Assembly (NCBI GenBank): GCA_016708875.1
Contig: JADJFA010000027.1
Span: 1-64,000 of the forward strand
DNA length: 64,000 nt
Origin: Lewinellaceae bacterium
Lineage (GTDB): Bacteria; Bacteroidota; Bacteroidia; Chitinophagales; Saprospiraceae
Direction of reading: 5' to 3'
In this document: positions 1 to 9,626 of the stretch, one piece after another
How positions within the stretch are numbered: position 1 is the stretch's first letter
How the letters are laid out: every line of letters starts with the position of its first letter
The notes under the pieces: model-generated
Seen by the model: only the letters and a program-made list of their open reading frames with translations
Told to the model about the DNA's origin: nothing
Database searches by the model: none
Position numbers and translations under genes: made by a program

Positions 1-690
1 CGTTGTAAAAACAGCCGGATTTGCAGCATTCTATCGATTGTTTTCCATGGCGTTTGAGCCAGCAATCGAAGTATGGAGCGTACCTATTGCCATGGTTGCC
101 GCTCTGACGATGACCTTAGCCAACACTACTGCCTTATTTCAGACGGATTTTAAACGTATGATGGCGTATTCGTCGATATCGCATGCCGGGATACCTGTTG
201 CTGGCCGTGCTGGCGATCGGTACTGCGAGGGAGCAGACCGGGCGATGATGTTTTATCTGTTGTCTTATTCCATTGCCACCATTTGTGCTTTTGGAGCCTA
301 CATGGTGGTCGCAGAACAAGAAAGGCGATGGCTCTTTTGCGGCATTGTGAAGCGAGCAAACACAATCCATTCCTTACGGCAGTGTTGGCGATATCCATAC
401 TTTCTCTTGCGGCATTCCACCTTTGGCTGGCTTCTTCGGTAAATATTTCCTGTTTACAGCTGCTTTTGCAAAATATCCCTGGCTGGTTGTGTTGACCGTG
501 ATCAATTCTGCCATTTCCATTTATTATTATTTTAAAATAATTGTTGCAGCTTATTTCACCAAAAAGCCACGATGCAGTTGGGAACGATGCCATATTCGTA
601 CCTGCCGGAATTCGATGGGCGGTTTTTGCAGGATTAATACTCATTGTTTTAATGACCATTATGCCCGGAAACGTTTATTCGTTGATTTGA
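1..690 (+). CDS. nuoN: NADH-quinone oxidoreductase subunit N, 3' part, frame-broken
   Basis: This is the C-terminal part of NuoN, an antiporter-like proton-pumping membrane subunit of respiratory complex I. The reading frame is already open at base 1. The conserved stretch FKRMMAYSSISHAG (bases about 150-190) is the family's charged helix region, followed by helices reading FYLLSYSIATICAFGAYMVV and LVVLTVINSAISIYYYFKIIVA. The last helix ends LMTIMPGNVYSLI at 690. At least four frame breaks split it; the first, near 193, is a run of three G where the family needs two (HAGYLLLAVLAI). This looks like sequencing error rather than decay, because conservation continues on both sides of every break. 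The rest of the nuo operon would lie upstream of the window. Confidence 0.88.
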
Positions 691-764
691 TTTGTTGTTG
701 ATTCTTTGATTTGACCAGCATCAACCAGGTTCCCATCAACGAAACAACAGCAAATCAAATCAAC
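681..764. repeat. 20-bp inverted repeat just after nuoN
   Basis: Bases 681-700 and 745-764 are inverted copies (arms of 20 bp with one mismatch, loop about 44 bases). The left arm begins inside the last codons of nuoN and contains its stop codon. It may form a 3'-end hairpin for the nuo transcript, but no T-run follows, so a Rho-independent terminator is not clear. Confidence 0.5.
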
Positions 765-858
765 CAACCTAATGCGCCCCACTTTTGAAGCCGAAGTATC
801 TGACCACAGACTCTTCGGCTTCGTTGCTGAATATTCTTTCATTCCAATCAAATCTACC

Positions 859-2057
859 ATGAAATCAATCAAATCATTGTCCATTGCCATGGTAATTTCT
901 CTGGCCGTTTTCAGTGCTTGCCAATCGGATTCTAAGCCATCAGCGCCTCCACCTCCGGAAGCAGCACCTCCTCCCTCCCCTAAACCAGAAATGTATTTAT
1001 TCCTGGTTGCTGTTGACAAACTGAACTTGCGCGAACAATCCAATAAAAATGGAAAAGTGATTACCCAATTTGCCGAAGGCGAATTTGTAGAAGGTACCGG
1101 CGAAATTTCCACCAACAAAGAGGAAAACACATTGCGGGATATCCCATACAATGAACCATATTTTAAAGTCATTTCTACTACGCCAGAACAACACCAGGGC
1201 TGGGCCTATAGTGCTGCACTGGAACCAGTGTATGCAGGCCCACGCAGTACAGCTCCTGACCTTGGCCGGCTATCTAGCTTTTCAATTTTTCTTAAAACGT
1301 TGAAAACAGATAAATTGGAAAGTGGCAAAAAAGCGATCGACTTTGCAAAAACCCATTTCGCAACAGCCAGCGGTACGCTTGCAGACGCAGCGTTTATCAT
1401 GCTCCAAAACTTCCTTTCCCGGATGGAAATGAGCGGCAACTTTTACACCCTTACCGAAAGCAATCAGTGGGCTGATACGGATTACGAAGCCATCTGGAAT
1501 GAAACTTTCGATATGAACAAATACCCTTTGACAAAGTCGCTTGCTGAAAATGGATTTCGACTGGAAGTAGGGGAAGGCATGATTTTCCCAATAGTCGATT
1601 GGATTAGATTGTCTGATTTTTTTGCTGGGAAAGTAACACCTCCCATGAAAGCATACCTTTTGCAATCAGCGACGGAGCAAAAAGACAATGCGTACGACGA
1701 TGGTGGTATTATCATCGGACTCGACACTTTGGCCGAAGAGCCATCTTCTGGGAAAAATTCAACCTCCAAAACCCTTATTTTGTGCGAAAAGAGGAAACCA
1801 GGGAATCGGAACGTTGGCTTCGCAACACCCTTTTAGTCGGTTCAGACAACACGCCTTCCTTTGAATATGAAAATCAAACCTTAACTGCGGATTTCAAGAA
1901 AGTAGGGGCTGAAATTCTCCAAAAATATCCGGGGACAAAACTGGCCGAAGACGTGCAAAGGAACTTTCGGGCTTTTAACCGCAGAGGAGGAAAACGCACG
2001 AAAAAAGTGGAAGTATGGCGGTCGAATTATGTCAACCACAACAAACCCAATAAATGA
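859..2057 (+). CDS. SH3-domain lipoprotein, frame-broken
   Basis: Predicted envelope lipoprotein of about 400 residues. The start at 859 gives a clean lipoprotein signal peptide with a lipobox ending FSAC (Cys about 21), then a proline-rich linker (residues 28-45) and a bacterial SH3 (SH3b) segment recognisable from KLNLREQSNKNGKVI (about 53-67). The remaining 300 residues match no family I recognise. One frame break near 1745 joins the first part to the last 95 codons (FWEKFNLQNPYF bridges them). An in-frame upstream ATG at 772 is less likely because it would bury the signal peptide. The stop overlaps the next gene's start in an ATGA, so the two are probably co-transcribed. A second SH3-type gene lies at 58508. 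Confidence 0.75.
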
Positions 2058-2872
2058 GAAAGCCAACCCGTACGCTCGCATTCGCCAACCTTATAGGACT
2101 AATGGCCGTGCTGGTGATCAACTTCCTTTCCAATAGTCTGCCGCTCAACGGGAAAACGCCGGGAGAACTGTCAGACCAATACCCAAACCTGTTTACTCCG
2201 GCGGGAATAACATTTGCTATTTGGGGCATCATCTATTCCTGGCTGATCGTTTGGTGCGGCGCTCAGGTAATAGCTTTTTTCAACAAAACATTGGCTGTCA
2301 AGGTAGCGCCCATGCTGGATAAAATTGGCTGGCTCTTCGCCTACTCCTGCTTCCTGAACATCGTTTGGTTGATTGCCTGGCATTGGGAACAAGTATTGGT
2401 ATCTGTTGTTGTCATGGCCAATCTGCTCTACATCCTAACCCAACTCAACCAAGCAGCCCAAGTAGGTGCGCCCAAGACAAGTAACCATGAAAAATGGTTG
2501 GAGCACCTGCCCTTTGGCATCTATCAGGGCTGGATCACCGTTGCACTCATTGCTAATGTGACCGCTTGGTTGGTCAGTTTGGGATGGTCAGGTGGGGGGC
2601 TAAGTGAGCCAATATGGGCGGTGATTATGGCAAGTGCCGGTGCTGCCTTGGCCATCTTCATGGTGATGCGATACAAGAATCTGGGGCATGGCATCGCAGT
2701 AGCCTGGGCCCTGTACGGCATTTATCTGAAGCGGATTGATGCTGTTGAAAGTGGTTCCGAATTGGTTGCCTGGTCATCTATTGGATTGATGTTGGCCGTT
2801 TTATTCACCGTGATACGAAGCAGTCGTAAATGGGCAACCTGTAAAACGCTGTTGCGTTCATGCAGCAATTAG
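2054..2872 (+). CDS. TspO/MBR-related multi-spanning membrane protein
   Basis: Intact 272-residue hydrophobic protein with about eight membrane helices and many tryptophans (FAIWGIIYSWLIVWCG, FLNIVWLIAWHWEQ, IYQGWITVALIANVTAWLV). This tryptophan-rich pattern is that of the long bacterial relatives of TspO/MBR proteins, which are annotated as tryptophan-rich sensory proteins; classical TspO is only about 160 residues with five helices. A role in tetrapyrrole or stress sensing is known for TspO itself and is not established for this long form. The start codon overlaps the stop of the SH3 lipoprotein (ATGA), suggesting translational coupling. No charged pore or catalytic motif was recognised. 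Confidence 0.6.
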   Translation: MRKPTRTLAFANLIGLMAVLVINFLSNSLPLNGKTPGELSDQYPNLFTPAGITFAIWGIIYSWLIVWCGAQVIAFFNKTLAVKVAPMLDKIGWLFAYSCFLNIVWLIAWHWEQVLVSVVVMANLLYILTQLNQAAQVGAPKTSNHEKWLEHLPFGIYQGWITVALIANVTAWLVSLGWSGGGLSEPIWAVIMASAGAALAIFMVMRYKNLGHGIAVAWALYGIYLKRIDAVESGSELVAWSSIGLMLAVLFTVIRSSRKWATCKTLLRSCSN

Positions 2873-2909
2873 ACACCCCAAACCTTGATTACCCTGGCAC
2901 TGTCAAACT

Positions 2910-4704
2910 ATGATTCGACTCCTTCGCTATTACGCACCTTATAAAAACTCATTGGGATAGCCTTATTTACCAATTTGTTGATGTCCCTTTTTATGGTCGT
3001 CAGCATTCCTGTTTTACAGCCGTTTTTACAGATATTATTTAACCCGGACGAATTTAAAAAATCGACACAAACAGTTGGATATCAAGGATTTGAAGCAAAG
3101 CTAAACAATTTTTTTGCACAATTGATTGAACAGCACGGCAGAGAAGAAGCCTGATGTATGTATGTATTTTTTTGGTAATAACTTTTTTTGGAAAAAACCT
3201 ATTCGGTTACCTCTCGATGTACTTTTTGGCGCCAGTGCGCAATGGTATCGTACGTGATTTGCGACAAAAACTGTTGTCCAAAACCCTTGATTTGCCACTC
3301 TCCTACTTTTCCGAGGAACGGAAGGGGGATCTGATGAGTCGGATCTCCGCAGATGTGCAGGAGGTAGAATGGAGCATTGTGGGGGCGACGGTGGCGGTTG
3401 CACGCGAGCCGATTGTGATCCTTGGAAGCCTTTTGTTTATGATCTCGGTATCACCGGGTTTACTCGTTTTTGTATTCGGGCTGATGTTGTTTTCGGGCAT
3501 CATCATCGCAGGGGTAGGACGGTCACTCAAACGTCAATCTGGCGAAGCGCAGCACCGATTGGGCATCATTGGCTCCTTGCGAAGAAACACTCGGAGGACT
3601 TCGAATTATCAAGGGCTTTAATGCGAGACATGGCAACGAGCACGCTTTTGGCGTGAAAACAACGACTACGCCCAAACATTGACCAGACTATATCGCCGCC
3701 GGGACCTTGCATCGCCATTGTCCGAATTTTTAGGCATCGCGGCTGTTTCAATATTGTTGTGGTTTGGAGCAAAACAGGTGTTTGCCGGAGAAATTTCTGC
3801 CGCTACATTTATCACCTTTCTTTACGCTTTTTACAACGTCATTGAACCTGCCAAACACCTGTCTGGCGCCTCCTATGGCATTCGCAAAGGCCTTGGCGCC
3901 CTGGACCGGGTGGAAGCCGTACTCAATGCCGATGTGCAAATCCGCGATGAAGTCTCTGCATCCAAAATCGCCTCGTTTCAGGATAAAATTGAATTCCGGG
4001 ATGTTTCTTTTCAATACCAGAATTCAGATCGGACAGCGTTACAACACATTAATTTTGAGTTAAAAAGAGGGAAAACGATTGCCCTCGTAGGATCTTCTGG
4101 TGCTGGCAAAGTACCATCGCAGATCTGCTACCTCGTTTTTATGATGTCAAGAAGGTCAAATCCTGATCGATGGGATGGATATCCGCCACCTCAAGTTGCA
4201 TGACATCCGAAGTCTAATGGGCATCGTCAGCCAGGAGGCTATTCTATTCAACGATACCGTTCGCAATAATATCGCATTTTCCACCATGGATGCAACGGAT
4301 GAGGCCATTGAAGCTGCTGCAAAGGCCGCAAATGCACACGAATTTATCACACTATTGCCAGATCGTTACGATACGAACATCGGTGACCGGGGCGGAAAAT
4401 TGAGCGGTGGCCAACGGCAAAGGCTCACCATCGCCCGAGCGCTTTTAAAAAATCCACCCATATTGATACTCGATGAGGCAACGTCCGCCCCTGGATTCGG
4501 AGTCAGAACAGCTGGTGCAAGCAGCATTGGAACGCTACTACAAAACAGAACTGCGCTCGTTATTGCCCATAGACTCAGTACCGTACAGTATGCGAATGAA
4601 ATCCTTGTTTTGGAAGCCGGGGCAATAGCTGAACGCGGCACCCATCTTGAATTGATGGAAAAGGCGGCATTTACAAGAGACTGGTCGAGTTGCAAGCTTT
4701 GTAA
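2910..4704 (+). CDS. MsbA-like ABC exporter (fused membrane and ATPase domains), frame-broken
   Basis: Type-1 ABC exporter half-transporter of about 597 codons, with the transmembrane domain first and the ATPase domain last, as in MsbA-like lipid or drug exporters. The N-terminus begins MIRLLRYYAPYKN. The TMD motif LPLSYFSEERKGDLMSRISADV lies at about 3290-3360. The ATPase carries GSSGAGK (Walker A, about 4090), LSGGQRQRLTIARALL (signature) and ILILDEATSA (Walker B), then the H-loop IAHRLST. At least six frame breaks occur. At the Walker A motif an AAAA run has become AAA, and 40 bases later AAA has become AA, which is typical homopolymer error. The true end is taken as the TAA at 4702-4704 after a final break. 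Substrate cannot be inferred. Confidence 0.85.
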
Positions 4705-4745
4705 GCAATTAATACCTTCCTTGAATGAATGAACTTTTTTCCTTG

Positions 4746-4753
4746 TACCTTTG
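4746..4753 (+). promoter_or_regulatory. Bacteroidota -7 box upstream of 4834 gene
   Basis: TACCTTTG matches the Bacteroidota housekeeping -7 consensus TAnnTTTG. It lies 80 bases before the start of the T9SS cargo gene, giving a 5' leader of roughly 70 bases. It rests on the motif only. Confidence 0.45.
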
Positions 4754-4833
4754 GAGCAAGCGTTTGTCTTATCTAATCCATAATGTTCACACCAAGCTCC
4801 TAACAATCGATTTTTAAACATCAAACCAATCCG

Positions 4834-5994
4834 ATGAAAAGAATGCTACTTGCTGCCTTCTCTGCACTTTATCTGAGTGTTTCCGCCCAAATTACCGTCA
4901 CCAATGCTACATTCCCGGTGGCAGGCGACACTTTGAGATTCGCCTACGATGAAAGCCCTGTCGGCTTTAATCCGGCTACACCTCCCGGGGGAAACCAAAT
5001 ATGGAATTTTAGCACACTCTCGGCTGACAATACCGATGAGATGCTCTATAAAGCAGCCAATTCCGGCACACACGCTGCTGACTTCCCTGGCGCTGAGCTG
5101 GTGCTGCCGGGTGCTACCGGAGAAACCTATTTCAACGTCACCAACAGTAAAATGGAGGTGCAGGGTTATGCCGGCGCTGATCCAGCAGGATTTGGGCTTG
5201 ATGTCAGTACACCTTTTACACCATCGTTGATTGAGCGACGCTCACCGATGAACTTTTTTGATATCAACAGTCAGCAGTCGAACCTCAATCTGACCTTCCC
5301 AACGGATCAACCACCACTGGATGCACTATTTGCTGGTCTCCCAGTGAATGTCGACTCGATGCGGGTGGCTGTCACCACCAATCGGGTAGAAGCGGTGGAT
5401 GCCTGGGGAACCTGCCAAATTCCGGGAGGTCAATACCCTGTTTTGCGTCAAAAACGTACAGACTACGTTTCTACCGGTATTGAGGTATATGTGTCTCTTT
5501 TCCCTGGTTTTGGATCGTGGGTTGATCTCTCTACCCTGATCGGCAGCGGCGGCGGCGGTGGATTGGGCGATGTTATTGGTACTGATACCACTGTTACTTA
5601 CCGTTTCTATAGCGGTACAGAGAAAGAAGAAATTGCTGTTGCCACCATGAGCAACGACCTGAGTTCGGTGGAACGCATGCGTTTTAAAAGAAACCAGGTG
5701 ACAACGGCGACCCCTGATATCAACGCCCCAGGTAACGCTGGCATTACCGCATTCCCTAATCCGGCCATCGATTGGGTCCGATTTGATTGCACCAACCTCC
5801 CACAGGAAGACTATACCCTCAAAATATTCAACATAATAGGAAAAGTCGTCTGGAAAGAAAATTATCAATTGTCAGGAACCCGGTCTATTCGGGTAGAACT
5901 CGATCATTTTAAAAAAGGCACTTATCTCTACAGCCTTTCGGATAAAAAAGGCAATGTGATCGGCACGAAGCGACTCGTGGTATTGAAACCATAA
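4834..5994 (+). CDS. T9SS cargo protein with type A sorting domain
   Basis: Intact 386-residue secreted protein. A signal peptide (MKRMLLAAFSALYLSVSAQ) precedes a body rich in Gly, Thr and Asn with no domain I recognise. The last 80 residues are a type A C-terminal sorting domain: FPNPAIDWVRF, then LKIFNIIGKVVW, then GTYLYSLSDKKGNVIGTKRLVV. In known T9SS systems this domain is cleaved after export across the outer membrane and the cargo is released or attached to A-LPS. A perfect terminator hairpin follows at 6017 and a candidate promoter precedes it at 4746, so it is probably a monocistronic unit. Confidence 0.88.
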   Translation: MKRMLLAAFSALYLSVSAQITVTNATFPVAGDTLRFAYDESPVGFNPATPPGGNQIWNFSTLSADNTDEMLYKAANSGTHAADFPGAELVLPGATGETYFNVTNSKMEVQGYAGADPAGFGLDVSTPFTPSLIERRSPMNFFDINSQQSNLNLTFPTDQPPLDALFAGLPVNVDSMRVAVTTNRVEAVDAWGTCQIPGGQYPVLRQKRTDYVSTGIEVYVSLFPGFGSWVDLSTLIGSGGGGGLGDVIGTDTTVTYRFYSGTEKEEIAVATMSNDLSSVERMRFKRNQVTTATPDINAPGNAGITAFPNPAIDWVRFDCTNLPQEDYTLKIFNIIGKVVWKENYQLSGTRSIRVELDHFKKGTYLYSLSDKKGNVIGTKRLVVLKP

Positions 5995-6016
5995 CAAACC
6001 TTTTCCTTTGCGGTTA

Positions 6017-6057
6017 GAAAAGTCATCCTGTGTTTCAGGATGACTTTTCTCATTTTT
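6017..6057 (+). terminator. Rho-independent terminator after 4834 gene
   Basis: A perfect 14-bp stem (6017-6030 with 6036-6049) closes a five-base loop and is followed by TCATTTTT. It lies 22 bases past the stop of the T9SS cargo gene. Confidence 0.85.
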
Positions 6058-6079
6058 GCACCCTGCACATGCCTTGTTC

Positions 6080-6526
6080 ATGAAAAATCATTGGTCAAAC
6101 ATCCTTTTTTACGGCTTAACGCTGGGGTTGCTACTCGCATCCTTGCAGTTTTTGCAGTACAAATGGGTTTTGCTAAAAAGTGATTTTGAATGGTATGGAG
6201 GCATCATCGCACTATTGTTTACCGTCTTGGGAATCTGGGCAGGCCAACAGTGGAAAGGTAAAAAGCCCGCACTTGTAGAACAAACAGCCCAGCATCCTTT
6301 CCCACCACGGGACGTGAATATGACTGCCATTGGAATCACACCAAGAGAACTTCAAGTCTTGCAATTGATGGCCTTGGGGCATAGCAATCAGGAAATCGCC
6401 GACCTCTTGTTTTTATCGCTCAATACCGTCAAAACGCATATTTCAAACCTGTTGTCAAAACTCGACGTAGAGCGTCGTACCCAGGCCATTCTAAAGGCTA
6501 AAACGCTGGGATTACTTCCCAAATGA
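6080..6526 (+). CDS. Membrane-anchored LuxR-type transcription regulator
   Basis: Intact protein of 148 residues with two N-terminal membrane helices (about residues 8-26 and 36-54), a short cytoplasmic linker, and a C-terminal LuxR/GerE helix-turn-helix. The HTH core reads LTPRELQVLQLMALG-like (ITPRELQVLQLMALGHSNQEI) followed by LSLNTVKTHISNLLSKL, the recognition helix. The start at 6080 is preferred over the in-frame 6056, which overlaps the preceding terminator tail. No receiver domain is present, so activity must be set through the membrane segment or a partner. The next gene is a DUF4199 membrane protein; this pair recurs in Bacteroidota (from memory) and suggests a signalling couple. 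Confidence 0.85.
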   Translation: MKNHWSNILFYGLTLGLLLASLQFLQYKWVLLKSDFEWYGGIIALLFTVLGIWAGQQWKGKKPALVEQTAQHPFPPRDVNMTAIGITPRELQVLQLMALGHSNQEIADLLFLSLNTVKTHISNLLSKLDVERRTQAILKAKTLGLLPK

Positions 6527-6639
6527 CTCACCTGAAAGTATGATTTGTGGTTAATCCGTAAAAATCACCCAAAAGGATGAGGGTCTCGAACTTCCTGTTC
6601 TCTTCTTTTGCCAAAGATTTTCACATAAAAAATGACAAA

Positions 6640-7160
6640 ATGAGAAAAACAATTTTGACGTATGGCTTCATTTCAGGCGCCGTAGCAGCCGTTTTAATGA
6701 CCGGTTCGGCGTTCTATTTCCAACAATCAAAGGATTTCAGCAATGGCGCGTTCTTCGGCTACGCAGGTATTCTGTTGAGTATGCTTTTTGTGTTTTTAGG
6801 CGTACGGGCTTACAGAGATAATGTGTCGGAAGGGCGCATTAGTTTTGGTAAAGCCTTTCAGGTTGGCATACTGATTACCATGATCTCCTGTGTCTGTTAC
6901 GTATTGGCCTGGATGTTTGTTTACAAGAACTTCATGCCTGATTTTTTGGAACAATACATGCATCAAGCGCTAGAGCAAATGAAACAAGCCGGTGCTACTG
7001 CAGACCAGATCCAACAGGAGTCGCAAAAAATGCTGGATTACAAAAAATGTATCAAAACCCGCTGACGCTTTTTGCGCTCACCTTTTTGGAACCGTTTCCG
7101 ATCGGTTTTTTAGTAACCCTGGTTTCAGCATTGGCGCTTCGTCGCCAAGCATCTAAATAA
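6640..7160 (+). CDS. DUF4199 family membrane protein, one frame break
   Basis: Membrane protein of about 173 residues with four predicted helices: YGFISGAVAAVLMTGSAFYF, YAGILLSMLFVFLGV, VGILITMISCVCYVLAWMFV, and a C-terminal helix LTLFALTFLEPFPIGFLV. This arrangement, with a Gln/Met-rich amphipathic segment before the last helix (LEQMKQAGATADQIQQESQKML), is that of DUF4199 proteins. A frame break near 7050 separates the last helix from the rest. The start at 6640 follows an AT-rich leader; an upstream in-frame ATG at 6577 would add a poorly conserved extension. It follows the membrane LuxR regulator by 113 bases and probably works with it. Function is unknown. Confidence 0.75.
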
Positions 7161-7429
7161 TAAGAACGCCAAAGCAGATCAACTTATAAAAAGAGTCACC
7201 GCAATAGGCGGTATATTCTTCAATTACCAGGATCCCGATAGACGGTCGAACAAAATAAACGGACGTGTTAAAACTGGTTAAAACCCGTTACCGAAAGGTG
7301 AATGTTGGCCGCTCATGGCTATTTTCCTTGCCCAGCTGCAACCTTGCCTGTAACCTTGTTCTCTTATTGAACGTCGTTCAGACATTACCTGCAACATTAA
7401 CGAATCAACCGTTTTAACAACTATCAGTT

Positions 7430-8050
7430 ATGAAGCACACCAAATCAATTTTATTGGCTTTTGCACTACTCTACTCCTTTCAAATCTTCGCACAAAAAGA
7501 AGAAACCGTCATCGGCGATCGCGGCTTGGGGTTTCTCTGGTATTTGGGGGGATACAAGCACCAGCTTACCCAATTCGGCAACACGAATAGTTATGTAAAC
7601 GGAGGTTTTTGGCCTTGAATTTGGCAAAGCGCTGTTTTTGGGGGTGGGGAATTATTCCGTCATAGATGAATCTAAATGGGATGGTATCCAGAACCAGGCA
7701 TTTGACATGAGTGGTATCCATTTTTGGTTCAATACGGATTTAAAAATTACAAATCCATTCACCCACAAATTGGCTTCGAAATTGGACGTGGTCGGTTGGA
7801 TTTTAACGACACCAAAGACGACCGGATTCTCGTTATGCAGCCCTCCGCAGGCGTGGAAATCAATGTATTCCGCTGGTTTCACCTGGGTATCGATGGCGGG
7901 TATCGATTCGTTTCAGATGCCACGACTCCTGGGCTCGACAACGAGTACCTGAGTGGTTGGTTTGGTCAGGCCACCCTTAAATTTGGTTTTTCATGGGGGA
8001 ATTACCGTCATAAGAAAGGAGCCAAGCAGCCAAAGCAATACGAGGACTAA
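7430..8050 (+). CDS. Outer-membrane beta-barrel-like protein, frame-broken
   Basis: About 206 codons: a signal peptide (MKHTKSILLAFALLYSFQIFAQ) then alternating aromatic/glycine strands ending in FGQATLKFGFSWG, the pattern of a small outer-membrane barrel. Two frame breaks (near 7612 and 7730) split it into three frames that together read through to 8050. The segment QPSAGVEINVFRWFHLGIDGGYRFV is typical of hypothetical Bacteroidota barrel proteins. No specific family was recognised. The 269 bases upstream (7161-7429) contain no gene; a short palindrome, TGAACG-T-CGTTCA, sits at 7368-7380. A long inverted repeat follows the gene. Confidence 0.65.
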
Positions 8051-8069
8051 CTTTTTGGAGTTAATGAAG

Positions 8070-8194
8070 CACATGTGTCATCCAGCATTTATTTCGCACT
8101 ACGGCACAACGACACAACGGGGGTATTCCCTTGATCATTATTTCGTTGTATCGTTGTGTCTTAGTGCGAAATAAATGCCAGGATGACACATGTG
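8070..8194. repeat. 125-bp imperfect palindrome (hairpin element)
   Basis: Bases 8070-8119 and 8144-8194 are inverted copies about 50 bp long with a handful of mismatches, separated by a 24-base loop; the right arm runs into TTTTAA. It sits 19 bases after one gene and 32 bases before the next. It could act as a strong terminator or be a MITE/REP-type element. No coding content is supported. Confidence 0.8.
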
Positions 8195-8226
8195 TTTTAA
8201 AAATACCGACCTTGCCAGGCGACAAT

Positions 8227-9552
8227 ATGAAGCTCCCATTCCCTATTCACCTTATCGCAAGTGTGGTCATTGGTTGTGCCTGCTATCAAGCAACAACAGC
8301 TCAATCCGTTTCGATACTTCAGCGACAAGCGGAGCGAAGCCTGGCACAGGGTAATTATGCCGCCGAGGCAGCTGCCAAGTTCGAACGTGCAGGCCGACTC
8401 AACAACAGTGATCCCACCTTGCTATACCATGCCGCTGAAGCGTACAACAAAGTGCGCGACTATCACAACGCCGCCAATTGCTATCGTACGGCCAAGGATG
8501 ATCAGCGATTTCCAATGGCAAACCTGCGGTATGCACGCTCCTTAAAACAACAAGGGCCGTTATGAGGAGGCGCTTGAAGCGTTGCAAAAACAGGCGAATC
8601 CTATCGCGGCGATCAAAAGAGGTGATGGTTCAAGTGGTCAGAAACGAGATCGCCGGCTGCAACCTTGCGGCCGATTTATTAGAACAACAAGACACTCAAA
8701 CCCCTCGCCCCAGTATTGCCTGGCTACCGCCTCCTATAGCATCAACTGACAATGAATTTGCCCCTATACCATTTTCCGACACCTTGTTATATTTCTCCCA
8801 AGCTCGGGAAAAACAAGCCGTCTTAATGCGCTGCACCAAAAGAAAAAGTGCTTGGCAGGCACCCACAGAAGCATTCGGATTACCACCTGCTGCTGCTCAA
8901 GGCTTTTTATGTGGCTCCTTTTCTCCTGACGGCCAGCGATTCTATTTTGCACGAAGCGATGCCCCCCCAATGGCCAAACAAGGTAGCAGCGTACAAAAAA
9001 CGAACGCTTCTTTATTTGCGCTGCAACGCAATTCAACAGGGGAATGGAGCGAACCAATTCGTTTACGACCCTATATCAATTTGGAAGGAAGCTCCAACCT
9101 ATGGCCCTTTGTTTGTCATATCGGAGTAAGAAGAATGGCTGTTTTTGCCAGCGACAAAGCAGGTGGTATGGGTGGACTGGATTTGTATGCCTGCAAACGG
9201 CCATTAAACGCCGATGATTTCGACTTTTCTTTTCCTTTGAATTTGGGGCGTCAAGTGAACACCGGCGGTGACGGTGACGCCCTATTATGATGTGTTCTCC
9301 AAAACGCTTTGGTTCAGCAGTATGGGACACCCCTCTTTGGGCGGGCTGGATGTGCAGTTTTTCTGTTGGAGAAGGAAATAACTGGACCAAGCCGGAAAAC
9401 GCTGGCCTCCCGATCAATTCCCCAGCTGATGATTTTTCTTTGTCCTAAAAAGAGATGGTTTCGGCGCCTTTATGGTTTCCAACCGATCCTTATCCAAAGA
9501 AAAAGAAAGCACCATCAGTGATGATCTGTTCGAAGTCTTTTTCCCGCAATAG
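8227..9552 (+). CDS. TPR plus PD40 (WD40-like) repeat envelope protein, frame-broken
   Basis: About 440 codons. A signal peptide (cleavage near TTAQS) is followed by tetratricopeptide-like helices (about residues 28-110, for example LLYHAAEAYNKVRDYHNAANCYRTA) and then a beta-propeller region with PD40-type blades: FSPDGQRFYFARSD, FASDKAGGMGGLDLYAC, and FSSMGHPSLGGLDV. This N-terminal architecture is shared with PorE-type proteins of the T9SS envelope complex, but no OmpA peptidoglycan-binding domain follows; the protein ends DDLFEVFFPQ. Frame breaks lie near 8563, 9277, 9365 and 9430. The heptamer array begins directly after the stop. A PorE-like scaffold role is inference only. Confidence 0.7.
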
Positions 9553-9612
9553 TCAAAAGTCAACGGTCAAAATCCAATATTCAACTCTCCACACTCCACA
9601 TTCCGCTTTCCG
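9553..9612. repeat. Degenerate heptamer array after stop codon
   Basis: Starting at the base after the TAG of the PD40 gene, the sequence parses as seven-base units sharing TC(A/C) at a fixed phase: tcaaaag, tcaacgg, tcaaaat, ccaatat, tcaactc, tccacac, tccacat, tccgctt. Eight units and a partial fill the whole gap up to the next promoter box. Confidence 0.6.
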
Positions 9613-9614
9613 CC

Positions 9615-9622
9615 TACCTTTG
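9615..9622 (+). promoter_or_regulatory. -7 box abutting UbiA-type gene start
   Basis: TACCTTTG matches TAnnTTTG and ends only four bases before the ATG at 9627. A transcription start about seven bases past the box centre would fall on or next to the start codon, implying a leaderless mRNA. No TTG -33 element was found at the usual spacing. Confidence 0.5.
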
Positions 9623-9626
9623 CGCC

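Noticed and set aside
4080..4200. Programmed frameshift in the ABC exporter
   Set aside because: Two compensating homopolymer losses within 60 bases, and no slippery heptamer with a downstream structure; sequencing error is simpler.
8131..8565. Longer start for the TPR/PD40 gene
   Set aside because: It would begin inside the right arm of the 125-bp palindrome; the ATG at 8227 starts a proper signal peptide.
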